Positions 43,358 through 53,410 of a stretch of DNA of 64,000 bases are shown piece by piece. The position numbers and the translations under genes were made by a program. The notes under the pieces were generated by a model that had not been told where the DNA came from, did not search any database, and saw nothing but the letters and a program-made list of their open reading frames with translations. Numbering within the stretch: the stretch's first letter is position 1; each line of letters starts with the position of its first letter. Source of the stretch: JAUVUV01 sp964548275 (GTDB lineage Bacteria; Gemmatimonadota; Glassbacteria; GWA2-58-10); the NCBI GenBank assembly GCA_964548275.1, contig CAZJQI010000014.1, positions 1-64,000 of the forward strand, given 5' to 3'.

Positions 43358-44147
43358 CCGCCAGAATGATCAGAAATATCGAAACTACCACACTCTGAGT
43401 GGTGTTGCGCCCCACGCCCTCAGCGCCGCCCTCGACCTTGAATCCCATGTAACAGCCTGTGATCCCCACCAGAAAAGCGAAGACGAAACTTTTTATCAGC
43501 CCGGTTACAATGTCCTTGAAAACCAGGGCGAAAATCGTTCGGGTTATATAGCGGGTAAATCCCAAATCGAGGCTGAAAACCGCTATCACAACCCCGCCTC
43601 CGATACCAATAAAGTCTGCAATAATCGTAAGGCAGGGAACCATCACGGCCAGAGCAATCAGCTTGGGCACTACCAGGAACTTGATTGGATGGAAACCCAT
43701 CGACTGGAGCGCCTCGATCTCCTCGCCTACTTTCATCGTGCCGATCTCGGCCGCAATGCCGGAACCCGAACGCCCGGCGACAATTATCGCAGTCATCAAA
43801 GGCCCGAGTTCACGGGTCTGGGCCACGGCCACAAGGTCTGCGGTGAAAATGGTCGCCCCGAACTGCTCGAGCTGGGATGCGCTCTGCATGGCAAGGATCA
43901 TCCCGATGGAAAGGGAGATCAGCACCACGATCGGCACAGCGCTGACTCCCACCTTGACCATCTCGTCGAAAGTACTGCCGACACGAAGGCCTTTGCCCAC
44001 CACTGGAGCCACGAACGTCCAATAAAGGCTGTCCACGATCAGGCGGTAAATAAAATAGATCCGTTCAAGAAAATCCAGAACCCTACGGCCAATCCAGCCG
44101 AAAAACAGCTCCATCACACCCTGTCTGTCTGATGAACTTTCCGCCAT
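43320..44147 (-). CDS. mlaE: MlaE-family ABC transporter permease
   Basis: The inner-membrane permease of the Mla phospholipid transporter. The 275-residue protein has an amphipathic N-terminus and five or so membrane helices. Conserved blocks include VPIVVLISLSIGMILAMQSA, TRELGPLMTAIIVAGRSGSG, EIGTMKVGEEIEALQSMG and the C-terminal CYMGFKVEGGAEGVGRNTT. It is first of mlaE-mlaF-mlaD. The STAS gene ends 98 bases upstream in the same direction; because E. coli MlaB is also a STAS protein, a functional link is possible. Confidence 0.93.
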   Translation of the reverse strand: MAESSSDRQGVMELFFGWIGRRVLDFLERIYFIYRLIVDSLYWTFVAPVVGKGLRVGSTFDEMVKVGVSAVPIVVLISLSIGMILAMQSASQLEQFGATIFTADLVAVAQTRELGPLMTAIIVAGRSGSGIAAEIGTMKVGEEIEALQSMGFHPIKFLVVPKLIALAVMVPCLTIIADFIGIGGGVVIAVFSLDLGFTRYITRTIFALVFKDIVTGLIKSFVFAFLVGITGCYMGFKVEGGAEGVGRNTTQSVVVSIFLIILADAFFTFIFYYIW

Positions 44148-44245
44148 AGCGTGGAATCCCCTGCCTTCGCCGCCGAGCGCTGCTGAAGGATAGGGTTATT
44201 CAAAGGAAAAGATGTCTTGCTTTTCCCAGCCCGGACTGCGATAGG

Positions 44246-44602
44246 CTAGAGTGGGGAAACTTTCAGCGCTTCTTCCTCGGTTTCGTAAATTTCAAATACA
44301 CGATCCAGCCTTGCCAGCTCGAAAACTTCCCGTACCGTCGTTTTGAGACATGCAATGCGGAAACAGCCATTGTATTTTCCGGTGAGCTGAAGGCCTTCAA
44401 CCAGGGTGGCGACCCCGCTTGAATCCATATAATCGACATCCTTGAGGTTGACAACAATAAGGGGCACCTTTTTCTTACTCAACTGCGTAATAGCCTTGCG
44501 CATCTCGGGGCTGGAATAAAGGTCCACATCGCCGGATACGGAAATTACAGCAATGTTCTTGTCATGTTGTACTATTACTTGCAATTTTTTTCTCCCTTGC
44601 AT
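44246..44602 (-). CDS. STAS-domain anti-sigma-factor antagonist
   Basis: A 118-residue single-domain protein of the SpoIIAA/RsbV type. The phosphorylatable serine lies in VDYMDSSGVATLVEG (Ser61, with Ser62). In partner switching the unphosphorylated form binds the RsbW-like kinase and frees its target. The start overlaps the upstream kinase gene by 41 bases, so translation is coupled. mlaE begins 98 bases downstream, so this protein could alternatively play an MlaB-like part in the Mla complex. Both roles are inferred from families. Confidence 0.88.
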   Translation of the reverse strand: MQGRKKLQVIVQHDKNIAVISVSGDVDLYSSPEMRKAITQLSKKKVPLIVVNLKDVDYMDSSGVATLVEGLQLTGKYNGCFRIACLKTTVREVFELARLDRVFEIYETEEEALKVSPL

Positions 44603-45035
44603 CTGAAAGATATTTCACAAGCCGCAAAACCGTGCCTGAATCCTGGCTGGTCTTATAATTCACCCTGTCCATAATCGAGTGGATCAACATTACCCCCAGT
44701 CCGCCGGGGCGCACCGGGCCTGTCCGTTCCAGTTCCCGGTTCCTCTTCCCCACACATTTCCGAAGTTTCTCCACGTCTATTTCATCACCAAAATCCCTTA
44801 GAATAATCTCGATTTTATCATCATATAGTCGCACACGGATTACAATATGCCCGGTTTCCGAGCCTTGGTAGCAGTGGCGTATGATATTCGTGCAGCCTTC
44901 ATCCACCGCAAGGGTGACCGCATGGATCTCGCTCTCTGAAAAACCCACCATTTCACAGGCCTGGGCGATTGTCTTACGCACAAGCTGCATCATTCTGGGA
45001 TTGCTTGGGACCTTGATGTCGAAACTTTCTTTCAT
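44562..45035 (-). CDS. RsbW-like serine kinase / anti-sigma factor
   Basis: A 157-residue GHKL-ATPase of the HATPase_c_2 class. The N box is LAVDEGCTNIIRHCY (Glu46, Asn50). A G1-like LRDFGDEID and the G2 RPGGLGVMLIHSIMD follow. It phosphorylates STAS antagonists and sequesters a sigma factor or another target. It is encoded between the PP2C phosphatase gene (4-base overlap) and the STAS gene (41-base overlap), giving a complete three-protein switch. No sigma factor gene is adjacent, so the output is unknown. Confidence 0.88.
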   Translation of the reverse strand: MKESFDIKVPSNPRMMQLVRKTIAQACEMVGFSESEIHAVTLAVDEGCTNIIRHCYQGSETGHIVIRVRLYDDKIEIILRDFGDEIDVEKLRKCVGKRNRELERTGPVRPGGLGVMLIHSIMDRVNYKTSQDSGTVLRLVKYLSDAREKKIASNSTT

Positions 45036-46357
45036 TTTGAGCGCCAGGTAAAAACCATGATCGTAATATCATCGAACTGGCTTTCCTCGCCGGCATGCCT
45101 GGTCACTGCCTCCACGAGTTGCGAGACCAGATCTCCAGGAGTAAGCCATGAACCGCGAATAATCTTCTCCATTTTTTCCACGGTAAACCTTTCTCCTTTA
45201 CGGTTCTTGGCGTCAAGAATCCCATCGGAGAAAAACACGAGAGTATCGCCTCGTCTCAAATAGAGGCTTGCTTCCTCAAATTCGGCCTTTTGTTTAATAC
45301 CCAGGGGTATTCCCCTGCTACCGTCAAGTCTGAGCAGCTCGTCTGTGGAGCGGTGATATAGAATCGGTGGGATATGCCCGCCGTTGACATATCTCAGTTC
45401 ACCGTGATGTGTATCGAGAGTGAGATAGATCATGGTGACAAACATGCCATGCTGGCTTCTCTCGGCAAGCATCTCGTTCAGGATTATCACTGTCGGGCCG
45501 GGGTCTTCGGCCTGGTGGGCCTGGAAGCGAAAATCACTGATCAGCCGGGCCATGTAGAGTGCTGCCGGCATTCCCTTGCCAGATACATCCCCGATTGTCA
45601 GTCCGAGAAGGCCTGGCCGAAGTTCGATACAGTCGTAAAGGTCACCGCCGACCATGCTTGCCGGGAGATTTATCGCCGCTATTTCGTATTTATCGTCTTC
45701 CTTGTGAGAAAAACTTCGCGGGAGAAATCCCTGCTGAATAGCCGAGGCCATTTCCAGTTGCTGCTCGACTTTCTGGTTTTTCAGCAGACGCTGGTGCATC
45801 TGCGCATTCTGCACTGACACCGCTACCCCCCGGCAGAAAGTCTCGAAAAGCTTGAGATCTTCCTCGGTAAATTTCTTTCCATCCTTGCGGTTGATTACCT
45901 CAACCACTCCCAGTATTTTGTCCTGGACGACCATCGGTGCACAGAGAATCGACCTGGTCACGAATCCTGTTTCCTTGTCAACACCGGAGTAAAATCTTTT
46001 ATCTTTGGTAACATCAGAAACCACAACAGATTTTTGGGTTTGCGCCACCCAGCCGGCAATACCCTGTCCAAGTTCGAGAGTGAAACTCCGTTCGAGCTTC
46101 TTGCCTACTTTGCCCAGCGCCCTACGGCATTCGAGAAGCCTTTTTTCCTCATTGTAGAGCATTACACTGCTCGCCTCTGAAACCATCACCCGCTGGCTGA
46201 ACTCGAGCACCCGTCGGATCAGTTCATCCAGATTGAATGTGGAGGTGAGAATGACACTCATATCGACCAGGTTGGAAAAGAAATCGGTCTGATGTTTGAG
46301 CGCCTGAATTTCTTGTTTCAGGTTCTCTACAGTTTTCTGCAAGTTATCCTTTGTCAT
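45032..46357 (-). CDS. GAF-domain PP2C/SpoIIE-type phosphatase (RsbU-like)
   Basis: A 441-residue cytosolic sensor phosphatase. An N-terminal coiled coil (1-20) leads to a GAF domain (about 28-185, including RSILCAPMVVQDKILGVVEV). A second coiled coil (QRLLKNQKVEQQLEMASAIQ) joins the PP2C/SpoIIE domain (about 205-440). That domain has GGDLYDCIEL, IGDVSGKGMPAALYMA, NGGHIPPILY and FFSDGILDAKN with the metal-binding aspartates. It dephosphorylates a STAS protein, here most likely the product two genes downstream. The GAF ligand is unknown. Confidence 0.9.
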   Translation of the reverse strand: MTKDNLQKTVENLKQEIQALKHQTDFFSNLVDMSVILTSTFNLDELIRRVLEFSQRVMVSEASSVMLYNEEKRLLECRRALGKVGKKLERSFTLELGQGIAGWVAQTQKSVVVSDVTKDKRFYSGVDKETGFVTRSILCAPMVVQDKILGVVEVINRKDGKKFTEEDLKLFETFCRGVAVSVQNAQMHQRLLKNQKVEQQLEMASAIQQGFLPRSFSHKEDDKYEIAAINLPASMVGGDLYDCIELRPGLLGLTIGDVSGKGMPAALYMARLISDFRFQAHQAEDPGPTVIILNEMLAERSQHGMFVTMIYLTLDTHHGELRYVNGGHIPPILYHRSTDELLRLDGSRGIPLGIKQKAEFEEASLYLRRGDTLVFFSDGILDAKNRKGERFTVEKMEKIIRGSWLTPGDLVSQLVEAVTRHAGEESQFDDITIMVFTWRSK

Positions 46358-46642
46358 AGAATTTCCCCCGAATTCCCCACCATTTTACCTCAGCTTAACA
46401 AATAAATCAAGTCTCGCAAGCCAGTTTCATCTCGGGTAAGGACTGAAAAAGGTATAAAATAAACCAATCACTGACCCAATGCAGTGACCAGCCTCCTTCC
46501 AGACTATTTCGGGTGAGTAGAGAGAACCGGCTGGAAGATATCCCGGAAAACTGGAAAGCAAGCACTAAATGATACCGTAGTTTCTCAAGCGATGGATAAA
46601 AGTATCACGATCGTCCTCAATGACAAACAGTATATACCTCAT

Positions 46643-47041
46643 TCACTGCTCCTTTTGCGCGGTATCGCGGAAAGTGAGCTGTGGTGCGAGACGCTCGATA
46701 GTCAGCGCACCGATGCCCTTGACTCTGGCTGCCAGATCTTCGGCATCGGCGAACGGCCCGCCTTTTCGCCGTTCCTCGACAATCCGGCTGGCAAGCTCCG
46801 GGCCGATCCCCTCAAGACGCTCAAGCGCCCTGGAGGCGGCGAAGTTCACATTCAGGGGGAGTTTGCGGCTGTCAAGCTCTTCGGAAACCAGGTTCAGGAC
46901 AGCCGAATCGGCTGGAGCAGGCTCAAATGGGAAACCATGCCTGTCCGCTGTATGGTACTGGAAAAGCCGTAAAGTAGCTGCCAGTAATGCTAGCAGACAA
47001 AGGAAAACAGCGGTTCGAGCTTCGCTTTTGGTAAAACGCAC
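46643..47041 (-). CDS. ComEA-like helix-hairpin-helix protein
   Basis: A 132-residue protein with an N-terminal signal anchor (about 8-28, TAVFLCLLALLAATLRLF) and a ComEA-type double helix-hairpin-helix domain (about 62-122). The domain contains LPLNVNFAASRALERLEGIG, then LASRIVEERRKGGPFADAEDL and VKGIGALTIERLAPQL. ComEA proteins bind incoming double-stranded DNA in the periplasm during transformation. It lies 36 bases past the sprA stop in the same direction and is probably co-transcribed. No other competence gene is in the window, so it may instead be a generic anchored DNA-binding protein. Confidence 0.82.
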   Translation of the reverse strand: MRFTKSEARTAVFLCLLALLAATLRLFQYHTADRHGFPFEPAPADSAVLNLVSEELDSRKLPLNVNFAASRALERLEGIGPELASRIVEERRKGGPFADAEDLAARVKGIGALTIERLAPQLTFRDTAQKEQ

Positions 47042-47077
47042 CGGTGCACCCCGGATAAAGGTTATGCCGGTATATGT

Positions 47078-50000
47078 TTAGAAATCGAGTTGTACGCTCA
47101 ATTTCATGGTTATCGTGATTCGGGTCGTTCCGCTTTTCCTGTCCTTATGCGAGTTATAGGAGGCGGAAATGTTGCCGATCACCTGGGCGAAATCATAACC
47201 CAGGGTTGGAGTGACCGTGATATCCTCCGTGTCCCGGTTAATTAAAATCTCGGTAACCTTTCCCAGGTTATCCAGAACCTCGGTGAAGTTGCGCGACAGG
47301 CGCCGCCGAAAGCCGAGCGAGGAGCGCACGTTGCTCTGCAGTTTCACCTTGCTGAGGAAAGGAATTTTCAGCCCGCCGGGCGCACTGAAACTGTAGCGCA
47401 GGGTGAAATCGTCATCCTTGGATTGTGTGACCTGCCGCCTGTCCTGGCCCACCAGTTCATCGGTCTTGATCGTCTCTGTTTTGCTATACTGGGTCTGCAC
47501 TTTACCTGTTCTGCCCCAGTTAGCCTGGATTCTAATTTTCGGGTTCCATCGCTCTTCCCTGGTCACCGATTCCAGACCGAGGATGTTCATCTCGCTGATT
47601 TTCACGCTATTGCCCCGGATTCCTTTTTTGATCTGGTAACCGCTGGAAAAACCCAACCGGTTGAGATAGTGCCGCGCAAAATAGGGCAGATAGATATTGG
47701 AGTAGTCGAAATTCATCTCCGGGCCCGTCTCGCGGTTAAACTGGTAGCCGTTTATGCTATGATTGTTGCCGCCCTGCTCCAGGTAATTGAAGTTGAACCT
47801 GGTATCAAGGATCCGCAGACCGGATTGATAGGCATGGGTGAAATTCCAGGTATAGGAGGAAAAGTTGGCGGTGTCTATCACTGTGGCCCCATCCGGCCCC
47901 ACGGTCTCGCGTATCCGGTCCTCGATGCTTAGACCTTTCAACCCGAGCTGGTAAAGCAGGCCCGGATTTCGGGGCATTCTTTCCCAGCGGTCCTTGTTCG
48001 ACAGGTTTGACTGAATGGTAAAGGGGTCGAAACTGTCCAGAAAATAATTTATCGGGGAAAAGATAAACCTGCTTAGAAAGCCCCTGCCTTCGGGCTTACC
48101 TGCCTGGGGTCCGGCCTGCCGGCGGTATGCCGCCGAGGAACTGGCTTCGGACTCATCATCAGCCTTTTTCTTGGTCGGGTCGGTGAATTGAATCCCGGCA
48201 AGCGAACTTCGAAACTGTGGCAGGCTGAAGCGCAGACTGGCGGTTTGCTGCTCGCTGGTATTGAACTTACGGAAATCGTTCCCTTCAGGAAAACTGCGCA
48301 CGTATTGCGGACTATGATCGTTTTGATAGCTGGCATCGTAACGGAAATTTGGCTGAAGCCACGGTATAAATTTGGGAGCCAGCTGCAAGTTTAAATTCTG
48401 CTGGCGCCTTATCTCGTTGCCGATATTGAAACCCAGCAGCTTACTGCCCCGGGTGGTCTCCAACATATTCCGGGTAACGTTTAGGTTATAAGTTGACTGC
48501 GTTGTAACGAAAGGCCGGTAGTTTACCCGTACGCCGCTCTGGGTGTTGAACAGCGAATCCAGCCTGAAATTTCTTGAGATCTGATCGAACCTTTGAGATT
48601 TCCGGTAATCCCCGGAAGTTCTGAGCTCGAAATCATTGGGCATGTAGCGGAACCTGGCCTCCCTGAAACTCCCGGTGAGGGTATTGCGCTTAAGGAAATA
48701 AGGCAGTGGAACCTTGTCGAGAAAACCGAAAACTTTCTTGGGAAAAACCCTCACCTCTGCATCCCGTGGCAGAGTGGCACGGTAAGACAGGCGGCCGCTG
48801 ATCGAAGTGGTGGAGTTCAGAATTTTCGGCGCGATCGTGCGGCTGCTGTTATAGCTCATTGTGCCGGTGAGGTTATTAAAAATATAACGGCCCAAGCGCG
48901 ATTCTCCACGGGTCTTCGAGTAACTGATACTGAGGCTGTGGGATGTAGACTCGGTTTTGTTAGCATCTTTGTTCTCTGGCAAACTGATTGTCACGTCCTC
49001 GCTTCCGGGATGGAAACGGGGCAGGCTCCGGCGGAAGGTTTTCCTCATGTTGAGCGGCAGTCTGATACCCCATCTTTCCGGAGTGAATCGGTCGATATTC
49101 AATGATCCGCCCAGCATATAATCGAAAGAGCTATTGCGCGGGATACTTTCGTTGAGATTGCGGAACTTGTTGTCTCTGGCGCTCACCGAGAAGTTTAGCC
49201 GCCCGAGATCGGAAAACTGGGCTTCCAACTGTAGCCTGCTGTTCAGGCCGAATTCACGAATCACATTGGTAAGCAGCACGTCATCCACCCAAACCGTACC
49301 ACTTAACGGGATGTCGCTCGTTTCGTTGGCCACTCCTACGGCCATGATCGAAATCTTTGTCAGCGAGGGGTTACCTTTAATCCTGTATGGCCCGCTTTTC
49401 ACGTCCAGCTTGAAGCCCTGGATCTCTTTCAGAGTGAGTGCGCCCTGAAGGCTGTCCTTGAGCGCCAGGAAACCGTCAAAGGGCACAGTCACCGCGGTCC
49501 AGCCCGTATCCACCGGCATCGAGTATTCATAGAAATTATTCCGGTCGGTACCGATGCGGACGAAGAAGGTGGGTTTGGGGTCGTTCGGGCCCTGGCGGCC
49601 GTTGACATAGAAGCTCATCGAGGCGTAATCCAGGTAGCTCTGCTGGTTGTTTTCCGCTTTCAGCGCCCAGCCCTCGTAGTTGCGCTGTAAATCCCTGTAA
49701 TGTATGGCCAGCGCAGCTTCCTGTGCTGTAAAATCCTCCTGCCTTCCGCTGCGGTTATATTTGTTGAGAGTAGCGCTCACGCTGGACGGGGGATAGTATT
49801 CGTTGTTCAGAATCGTGTTGACCGAGCTGATTTCCACATCACCGTGATAACCACCCGAGGCCAGGAAGGCATTTTCCGGGGCCGTTTCCTCCGGTGGAGA
49901 AGGCCAGAGTGTGTCGCTAAAAGCAGTATCGATAAATGTTTCCGCCAGTCTTGGCATTACCCCCTCTTCATCCCTCTTGAACCTGTTGCCCACGAAATTT

Positions 50001-53000
50001 ATCGCGGCGAAATTCACGGTATCGTGCTTGAAGAAATCATGAAAAGTGAGCCTGACATGCAGCACTTTGGAAAGCGAGGGATTGTTGATCTTCTGGTAAA
50101 AATCCCAGAACCGGGTGCCTTCTTTAGGCAGAGGTATCTCAACCAGGTACCAGTCGTCCCAGCCCAGCAGTTCGACATATTGGTTGCGATCAGTAAGCTT
50201 GTTTGGATCGTATATGAACGGCACGTGATCCTTAACGATATCCCGGTCCTCCTCAGGGATGAATACTCCCGGCGGAGGAACCAGTTCGAGTTTCTCCAGG
50301 TCGACAACGATACGGAAGACCCTTTCCTGCTCGTCCAGCGCACCGTTGTTGTTCAGGTCCTCGGTGTCAAAGTTCGTGCCGATCTGCCCCGTGTTGTTGC
50401 CCTCTGTCAGGTTGAGCCAGCGGGCATTGGCACCTATTGCCTGCAGGGGGCCGACAAAATCATCGTTGCCGTCATCGCCCTCCACCAGGGCACCGCCGAA
50501 CTTGGGATCAACACCTTCCACTTGGTCCAGACCGGTGTCTTCGCCGATATCCAGCCTGCCGTCGAAATTTCTGTCCTCTGTATCCATCATGCGGTAGCCT
50601 GCCAGCTCACCGGCAATGTTGAAACGCACCTGGTCCTCGTTCACCTGGCCAAAATCCAGAATCAGCTTCCCCTGGTCCCTGCCTGTGGAGATGTAGATCT
50701 GGATAAACTCCCGTTCGTCCATGCCGAGCACGCCGGTTTCGCTCACCACCTGGGTGATCGAGCGCCAGCTTCTCCTGCGTTCGAACGAGTTCTCTCCCTT
50801 TGGCTCGAAAACCACCGAGGTTACGTTGACCGGTACCGGACGGTGTGTTTCGAACCGGCCCTCGATCATTCCATAAATGTCTTCCTCGTAAAAACCGTAT
50901 GTCCGCTGGCTGATATGAGTTGGATCGAACCAGAAGACGTTTCCAGCGTCTATCGGATCGAACAGCTCGAAAGTACCATCTGCATCCTTGGGCACACTGC
51001 CCAGGCGCCAGGCCTGGTAATGTATCATCAGCCGCGGGTTCTCGATCTTGGTCGTCTCGAAATCCTCGATCAGCACTCCGCCACGGGTGTTCGGATTTGG
51101 GTTGCTGAAAGCCAGCCCTCCCACCATGTTGAGCCTGGAGGGAGTCCGCGACTGGAACCCGGGAAGGTAGTTCAGCCAGTTGGTCAGGCGCTCGGAGTCG
51201 AACTCGAACTTACCGCCGAACTCGCCGAGAAGGCTTGTTTTCGGCTCATCTCCCAGGCGCACGAAGGTGCGGTCCACGCTTTCGATACTCTGGAAAAACA
51301 TCGTGCTGGTCAGGTAATTCTTCCTCTGCGGATCGAACTCGTATTCATTGTGGAAACCGAAAAGGCTGGTGTTTCCGGTGGCAAACAGAGGAACTTCCTC
51401 GAAATCGACTTTCACCTCTGAGTTGGGCGGTATCTCCACGCTTGGGTTGAGAGTGAGCTGGCCGATCTGGTAGTCGATAGTGTAGTGTGTACCGCGGGTT
51501 AGCTGCCTGCCGTTGACCGTGATCCGCTCCGAGTTCTCGATAATCTGCATTGCCCCCAGGTCGAACGTTCGCGCGCTGGAGCCCTCGGCTCGGTTGTAGC
51601 GCAGCAGCATCTGGTATTTCTGGTGCTCGAGGGTATTCAGCCGGCTCGGGTCGTCCTCGATATACATCCTGCGGTTTTTCCCCAGCAGGTCGAACAATTC
51701 CTCCTCGTTGTTGTAAGGCTTGCTGAACGGCTCCAGAGAGGGGAAAAAGATCAGCCCGCGTGTGAAATCCACGTAGATACGGTCAAGCTTGGTATCTTCG
51801 TCATTATCCAGGCCGAATATTGTCATAAAGGTCAGCTCGCCCTCATCGTAGCGCGGGGGCGATTCATTGGTGAAAATCTCTATCGAAAAGCTCTGGGCAT
51901 TGACTGCGCTGCCCCCTCCGAAAGAGTAAACGTTGCGCAGCATGAACGGCCAGGCTGGGTTCTGCGAGGTCATGTTAGAGCTTTTTATCATTTTCATGCG
52001 AAGGGTGTCATTGAATATGTCGCCTATTTCTTCACCGCCTTCGGTTTCATAAATAATTCCGATTTTCTCATTGTCTCTCACCCAGCTTATAAAAGTGATC
52101 ACAATTCCACACTGCTCAAGCATATAATCCTTGTTGATTTCCATTTCATTGAAAAACCCGAATTCGTCATCGGGATCAGGCACGGGATTGAATTCCGGAT
52201 GGCTGGGGTCATAGTTTCCGGGATCCGGGTCCACATATACTATCCCGGCGCGGGCCTGGTAGAGACCCTGGTTGTTGTTGCTTTTAATGCCGTCATCCTT
52301 GTAAACTTTTATTTTCCCTTGTCTGGGGCGTTTGCTGGGCTGTTTGAGCTTCACTCCGTTGCGGTCGAGGAATAGGAGGTGCTTACTGGCGATCAGGCTC
52401 GTATCCACGAGCAGGAAATGGCGGTTCCGGCTGTAGTTCACATCCCAGAGCTGAAGGGAATCGGTGGCCTCGGCCTCCCCGGAGACCGGGATGTTGATAT
52501 TTTTCTGGCTGGACTCGCCTTCCTCCTGGGAGGCGACAAAAGTGGTTGTGAGCGCGCCCAGACGGGTCTGACCCATGATACCGAAATTACCGCGGGGGAT
52601 ACTGGCACTGACCAGCATGCTCGGAGGCAACTGGAGGTTGACGTCCCCCAGTTCCAGGCTCTGCAGAATCTCGTCCTCCTCGCCTTGGTATCTCACTTCG
52701 ATCCGGTTGCGGTTCTCGAACTGGTTCTGGCTGTTGTAGTCCACGAAGACATGGATCTTGGTGCCGATAGTGCCTTCGATACTGATTTGCTGGCGCTGTT
52801 CGAGTTTCAGCCTGGGGAACTTGCTTTGCTGGCGGAAAAGCGACTGGTCTTCCGGTTTCTGATAGGTGGTTTTTCCTGAAATCTCGGTCACGCTTCTGCC
52901 GTGAATAATCAGCGATCCGGTCCCTTCACCGATTATCGAGGCCAGCGACTTGGGCATGAAATCAGGCAGATTGATTTCAGGCATCAGGCCGCGGCTGACA

Positions 53001-53410
53001 CCGGCACGGCGTGTGGCCTCCTCGCCGGTGACATACTTGGAGGAAATCTCGTTGAAAAGTGTATCTTCTTTTTCCTGGACGAAATGCTCCAGGTACTCCA
53101 GAACAGACCAGTAGTGCACCTCCAGGACCATTTCGCCATCATCGCCAGGCAGAGTAATTGTCTCCACTACTGAGGCGGTTTCGATGTCATACTCTACAGT
53201 GCTTCTGGCGAATTTCTTTACTGTCAGGACCGGCTTATATGTTTTAAAACCGAGCCTGTTCCGGATTCCGGTATCCTGTTCAAGCGGCAGTTTAAGTCCT
53301 GTGGAGTTCTGTGCCGGGGCTGAGTTTGCCAGAAAAATCAGGCTCAGCAAAACGGCTGTCAGTCTCCGGCCCAAGGGGTGCAAAGCTCTTATATACCGCG
53401 TTAGGAACAA
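47078..53410 (-). CDS. sprA: SprA/Sov-family type IX secretion outer-membrane protein
   Basis: About 2110 residues from the proposed start. The T9SS translocon SprA forms a very large outer-membrane beta-barrel through which cargo leaves the periplasm. Visible features: a signal peptide (TAVLLSLIFLANSAPAQ), a repeated SprA_N-type beta-rich region with TVNGRQLTRGTHYTIDY and PPNSEVKVDFEEVP, FSNPNPNTRGGVLIEDFE, and a long C-terminal array of alternating beta strands ending in Phe (MKLSVQLDF). Length is a little under Bacteroidetes homologues. I prefer a TTG start at 53410 with GGAG five bases upstream, which places the signal peptide correctly. The frame is open to a GTG at 53500, but that adds 30 residues read through a nine-C run. 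Confidence 0.9.
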   Translation of the reverse strand: MFLTRYIRALHPLGRRLTAVLLSLIFLANSAPAQNSTGLKLPLEQDTGIRNRLGFKTYKPVLTVKKFARSTVEYDIETASVVETITLPGDDGEMVLEVHYWSVLEYLEHFVQEKEDTLFNEISSKYVTGEEATRRAGVSRGLMPEINLPDFMPKSLASIIGEGTGSLIIHGRSVTEISGKTTYQKPEDQSLFRQQSKFPRLKLEQRQQISIEGTIGTKIHVFVDYNSQNQFENRNRIEVRYQGEEDEILQSLELGDVNLQLPPSMLVSASIPRGNFGIMGQTRLGALTTTFVASQEEGESSQKNINIPVSGEAEATDSLQLWDVNYSRNRHFLLVDTSLIASKHLLFLDRNGVKLKQPSKRPRQGKIKVYKDDGIKSNNNQGLYQARAGIVYVDPDPGNYDPSHPEFNPVPDPDDEFGFFNEMEINKDYMLEQCGIVITFISWVRDNEKIGIIYETEGGEEIGDIFNDTLRMKMIKSSNMTSQNPAWPFMLRNVYSFGGGSAVNAQSFSIEIFTNESPPRYDEGELTFMTIFGLDNDEDTKLDRIYVDFTRGLIFFPSLEPFSKPYNNEEELFDLLGKNRRMYIEDDPSRLNTLEHQKYQMLLRYNRAEGSSARTFDLGAMQIIENSERITVNGRQLTRGTHYTIDYQIGQLTLNPSVEIPPNSEVKVDFEEVPLFATGNTSLFGFHNEYEFDPQRKNYLTSTMFFQSIESVDRTFVRLGDEPKTSLLGEFGGKFEFDSERLTNWLNYLPGFQSRTPSRLNMVGGLAFSNPNPNTRGGVLIEDFETTKIENPRLMIHYQAWRLGSVPKDADGTFELFDPIDAGNVFWFDPTHISQRTYGFYEEDIYGMIEGRFETHRPVPVNVTSVVFEPKGENSFERRRSWRSITQVVSETGVLGMDEREFIQIYISTGRDQGKLILDFGQVNEDQVRFNIAGELAGYRMMDTEDRNFDGRLDIGEDTGLDQVEGVDPKFGGALVEGDDGNDDFVGPLQAIGANARWLNLTEGNNTGQIGTNFDTEDLNNNGALDEQERVFRIVVDLEKLELVPPPGVFIPEEDRDIVKDHVPFIYDPNKLTDRNQYVELLGWDDWYLVEIPLPKEGTRFWDFYQKINNPSLSKVLHVRLTFHDFFKHDTVNFAAINFVGNRFKRDEEGVMPRLAETFIDTAFSDTLWPSPPEETAPENAFLASGGYHGDVEISSVNTILNNEYYPPSSVSATLNKYNRSGRQEDFTAQEAALAIHYRDLQRNYEGWALKAENNQQSYLDYASMSFYVNGRQGPNDPKPTFFVRIGTDRNNFYEYSMPVDTGWTAVTVPFDGFLALKDSLQGALTLKEIQGFKLDVKSGPYRIKGNPSLTKISIMAVGVANETSDIPLSGTVWVDDVLLTNVIREFGLNSRLQLEAQFSDLGRLNFSVSARDNKFRNLNESIPRNSSFDYMLGGSLNIDRFTPERWGIRLPLNMRKTFRRSLPRFHPGSEDVTISLPENKDANKTESTSHSLSISYSKTRGESRLGRYIFNNLTGTMSYNSSRTIAPKILNSTTSISGRLSYRATLPRDAEVRVFPKKVFGFLDKVPLPYFLKRNTLTGSFREARFRYMPNDFELRTSGDYRKSQRFDQISRNFRLDSLFNTQSGVRVNYRPFVTTQSTYNLNVTRNMLETTRGSKLLGFNIGNEIRRQQNLNLQLAPKFIPWLQPNFRYDASYQNDHSPQYVRSFPEGNDFRKFNTSEQQTASLRFSLPQFRSSLAGIQFTDPTKKKADDESEASSSAAYRRQAGPQAGKPEGRGFLSRFIFSPINYFLDSFDPFTIQSNLSNKDRWERMPRNPGLLYQLGLKGLSIEDRIRETVGPDGATVIDTANFSSYTWNFTHAYQSGLRILDTRFNFNYLEQGGNNHSINGYQFNRETGPEMNFDYSNIYLPYFARHYLNRLGFSSGYQIKKGIRGNSVKISEMNILGLESVTREERWNPKIRIQANWGRTGKVQTQYSKTETIKTDELVGQDRRQVTQSKDDDFTLRYSFSAPGGLKIPFLSKVKLQSNVRSSLGFRRRLSRNFTEVLDNLGKVTEILINRDTEDITVTPTLGYDFAQVIGNISASYNSHKDRKSGTTRITITMKLSVQLDF

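Noticed and set aside
49700..51421. A 573-codon open frame on the plus strand opposite sprA
   Set aside because: It lies wholly inside sprA coding sequence, has no ribosome site or recognisable motif, and is explained by codon bias of the real gene.
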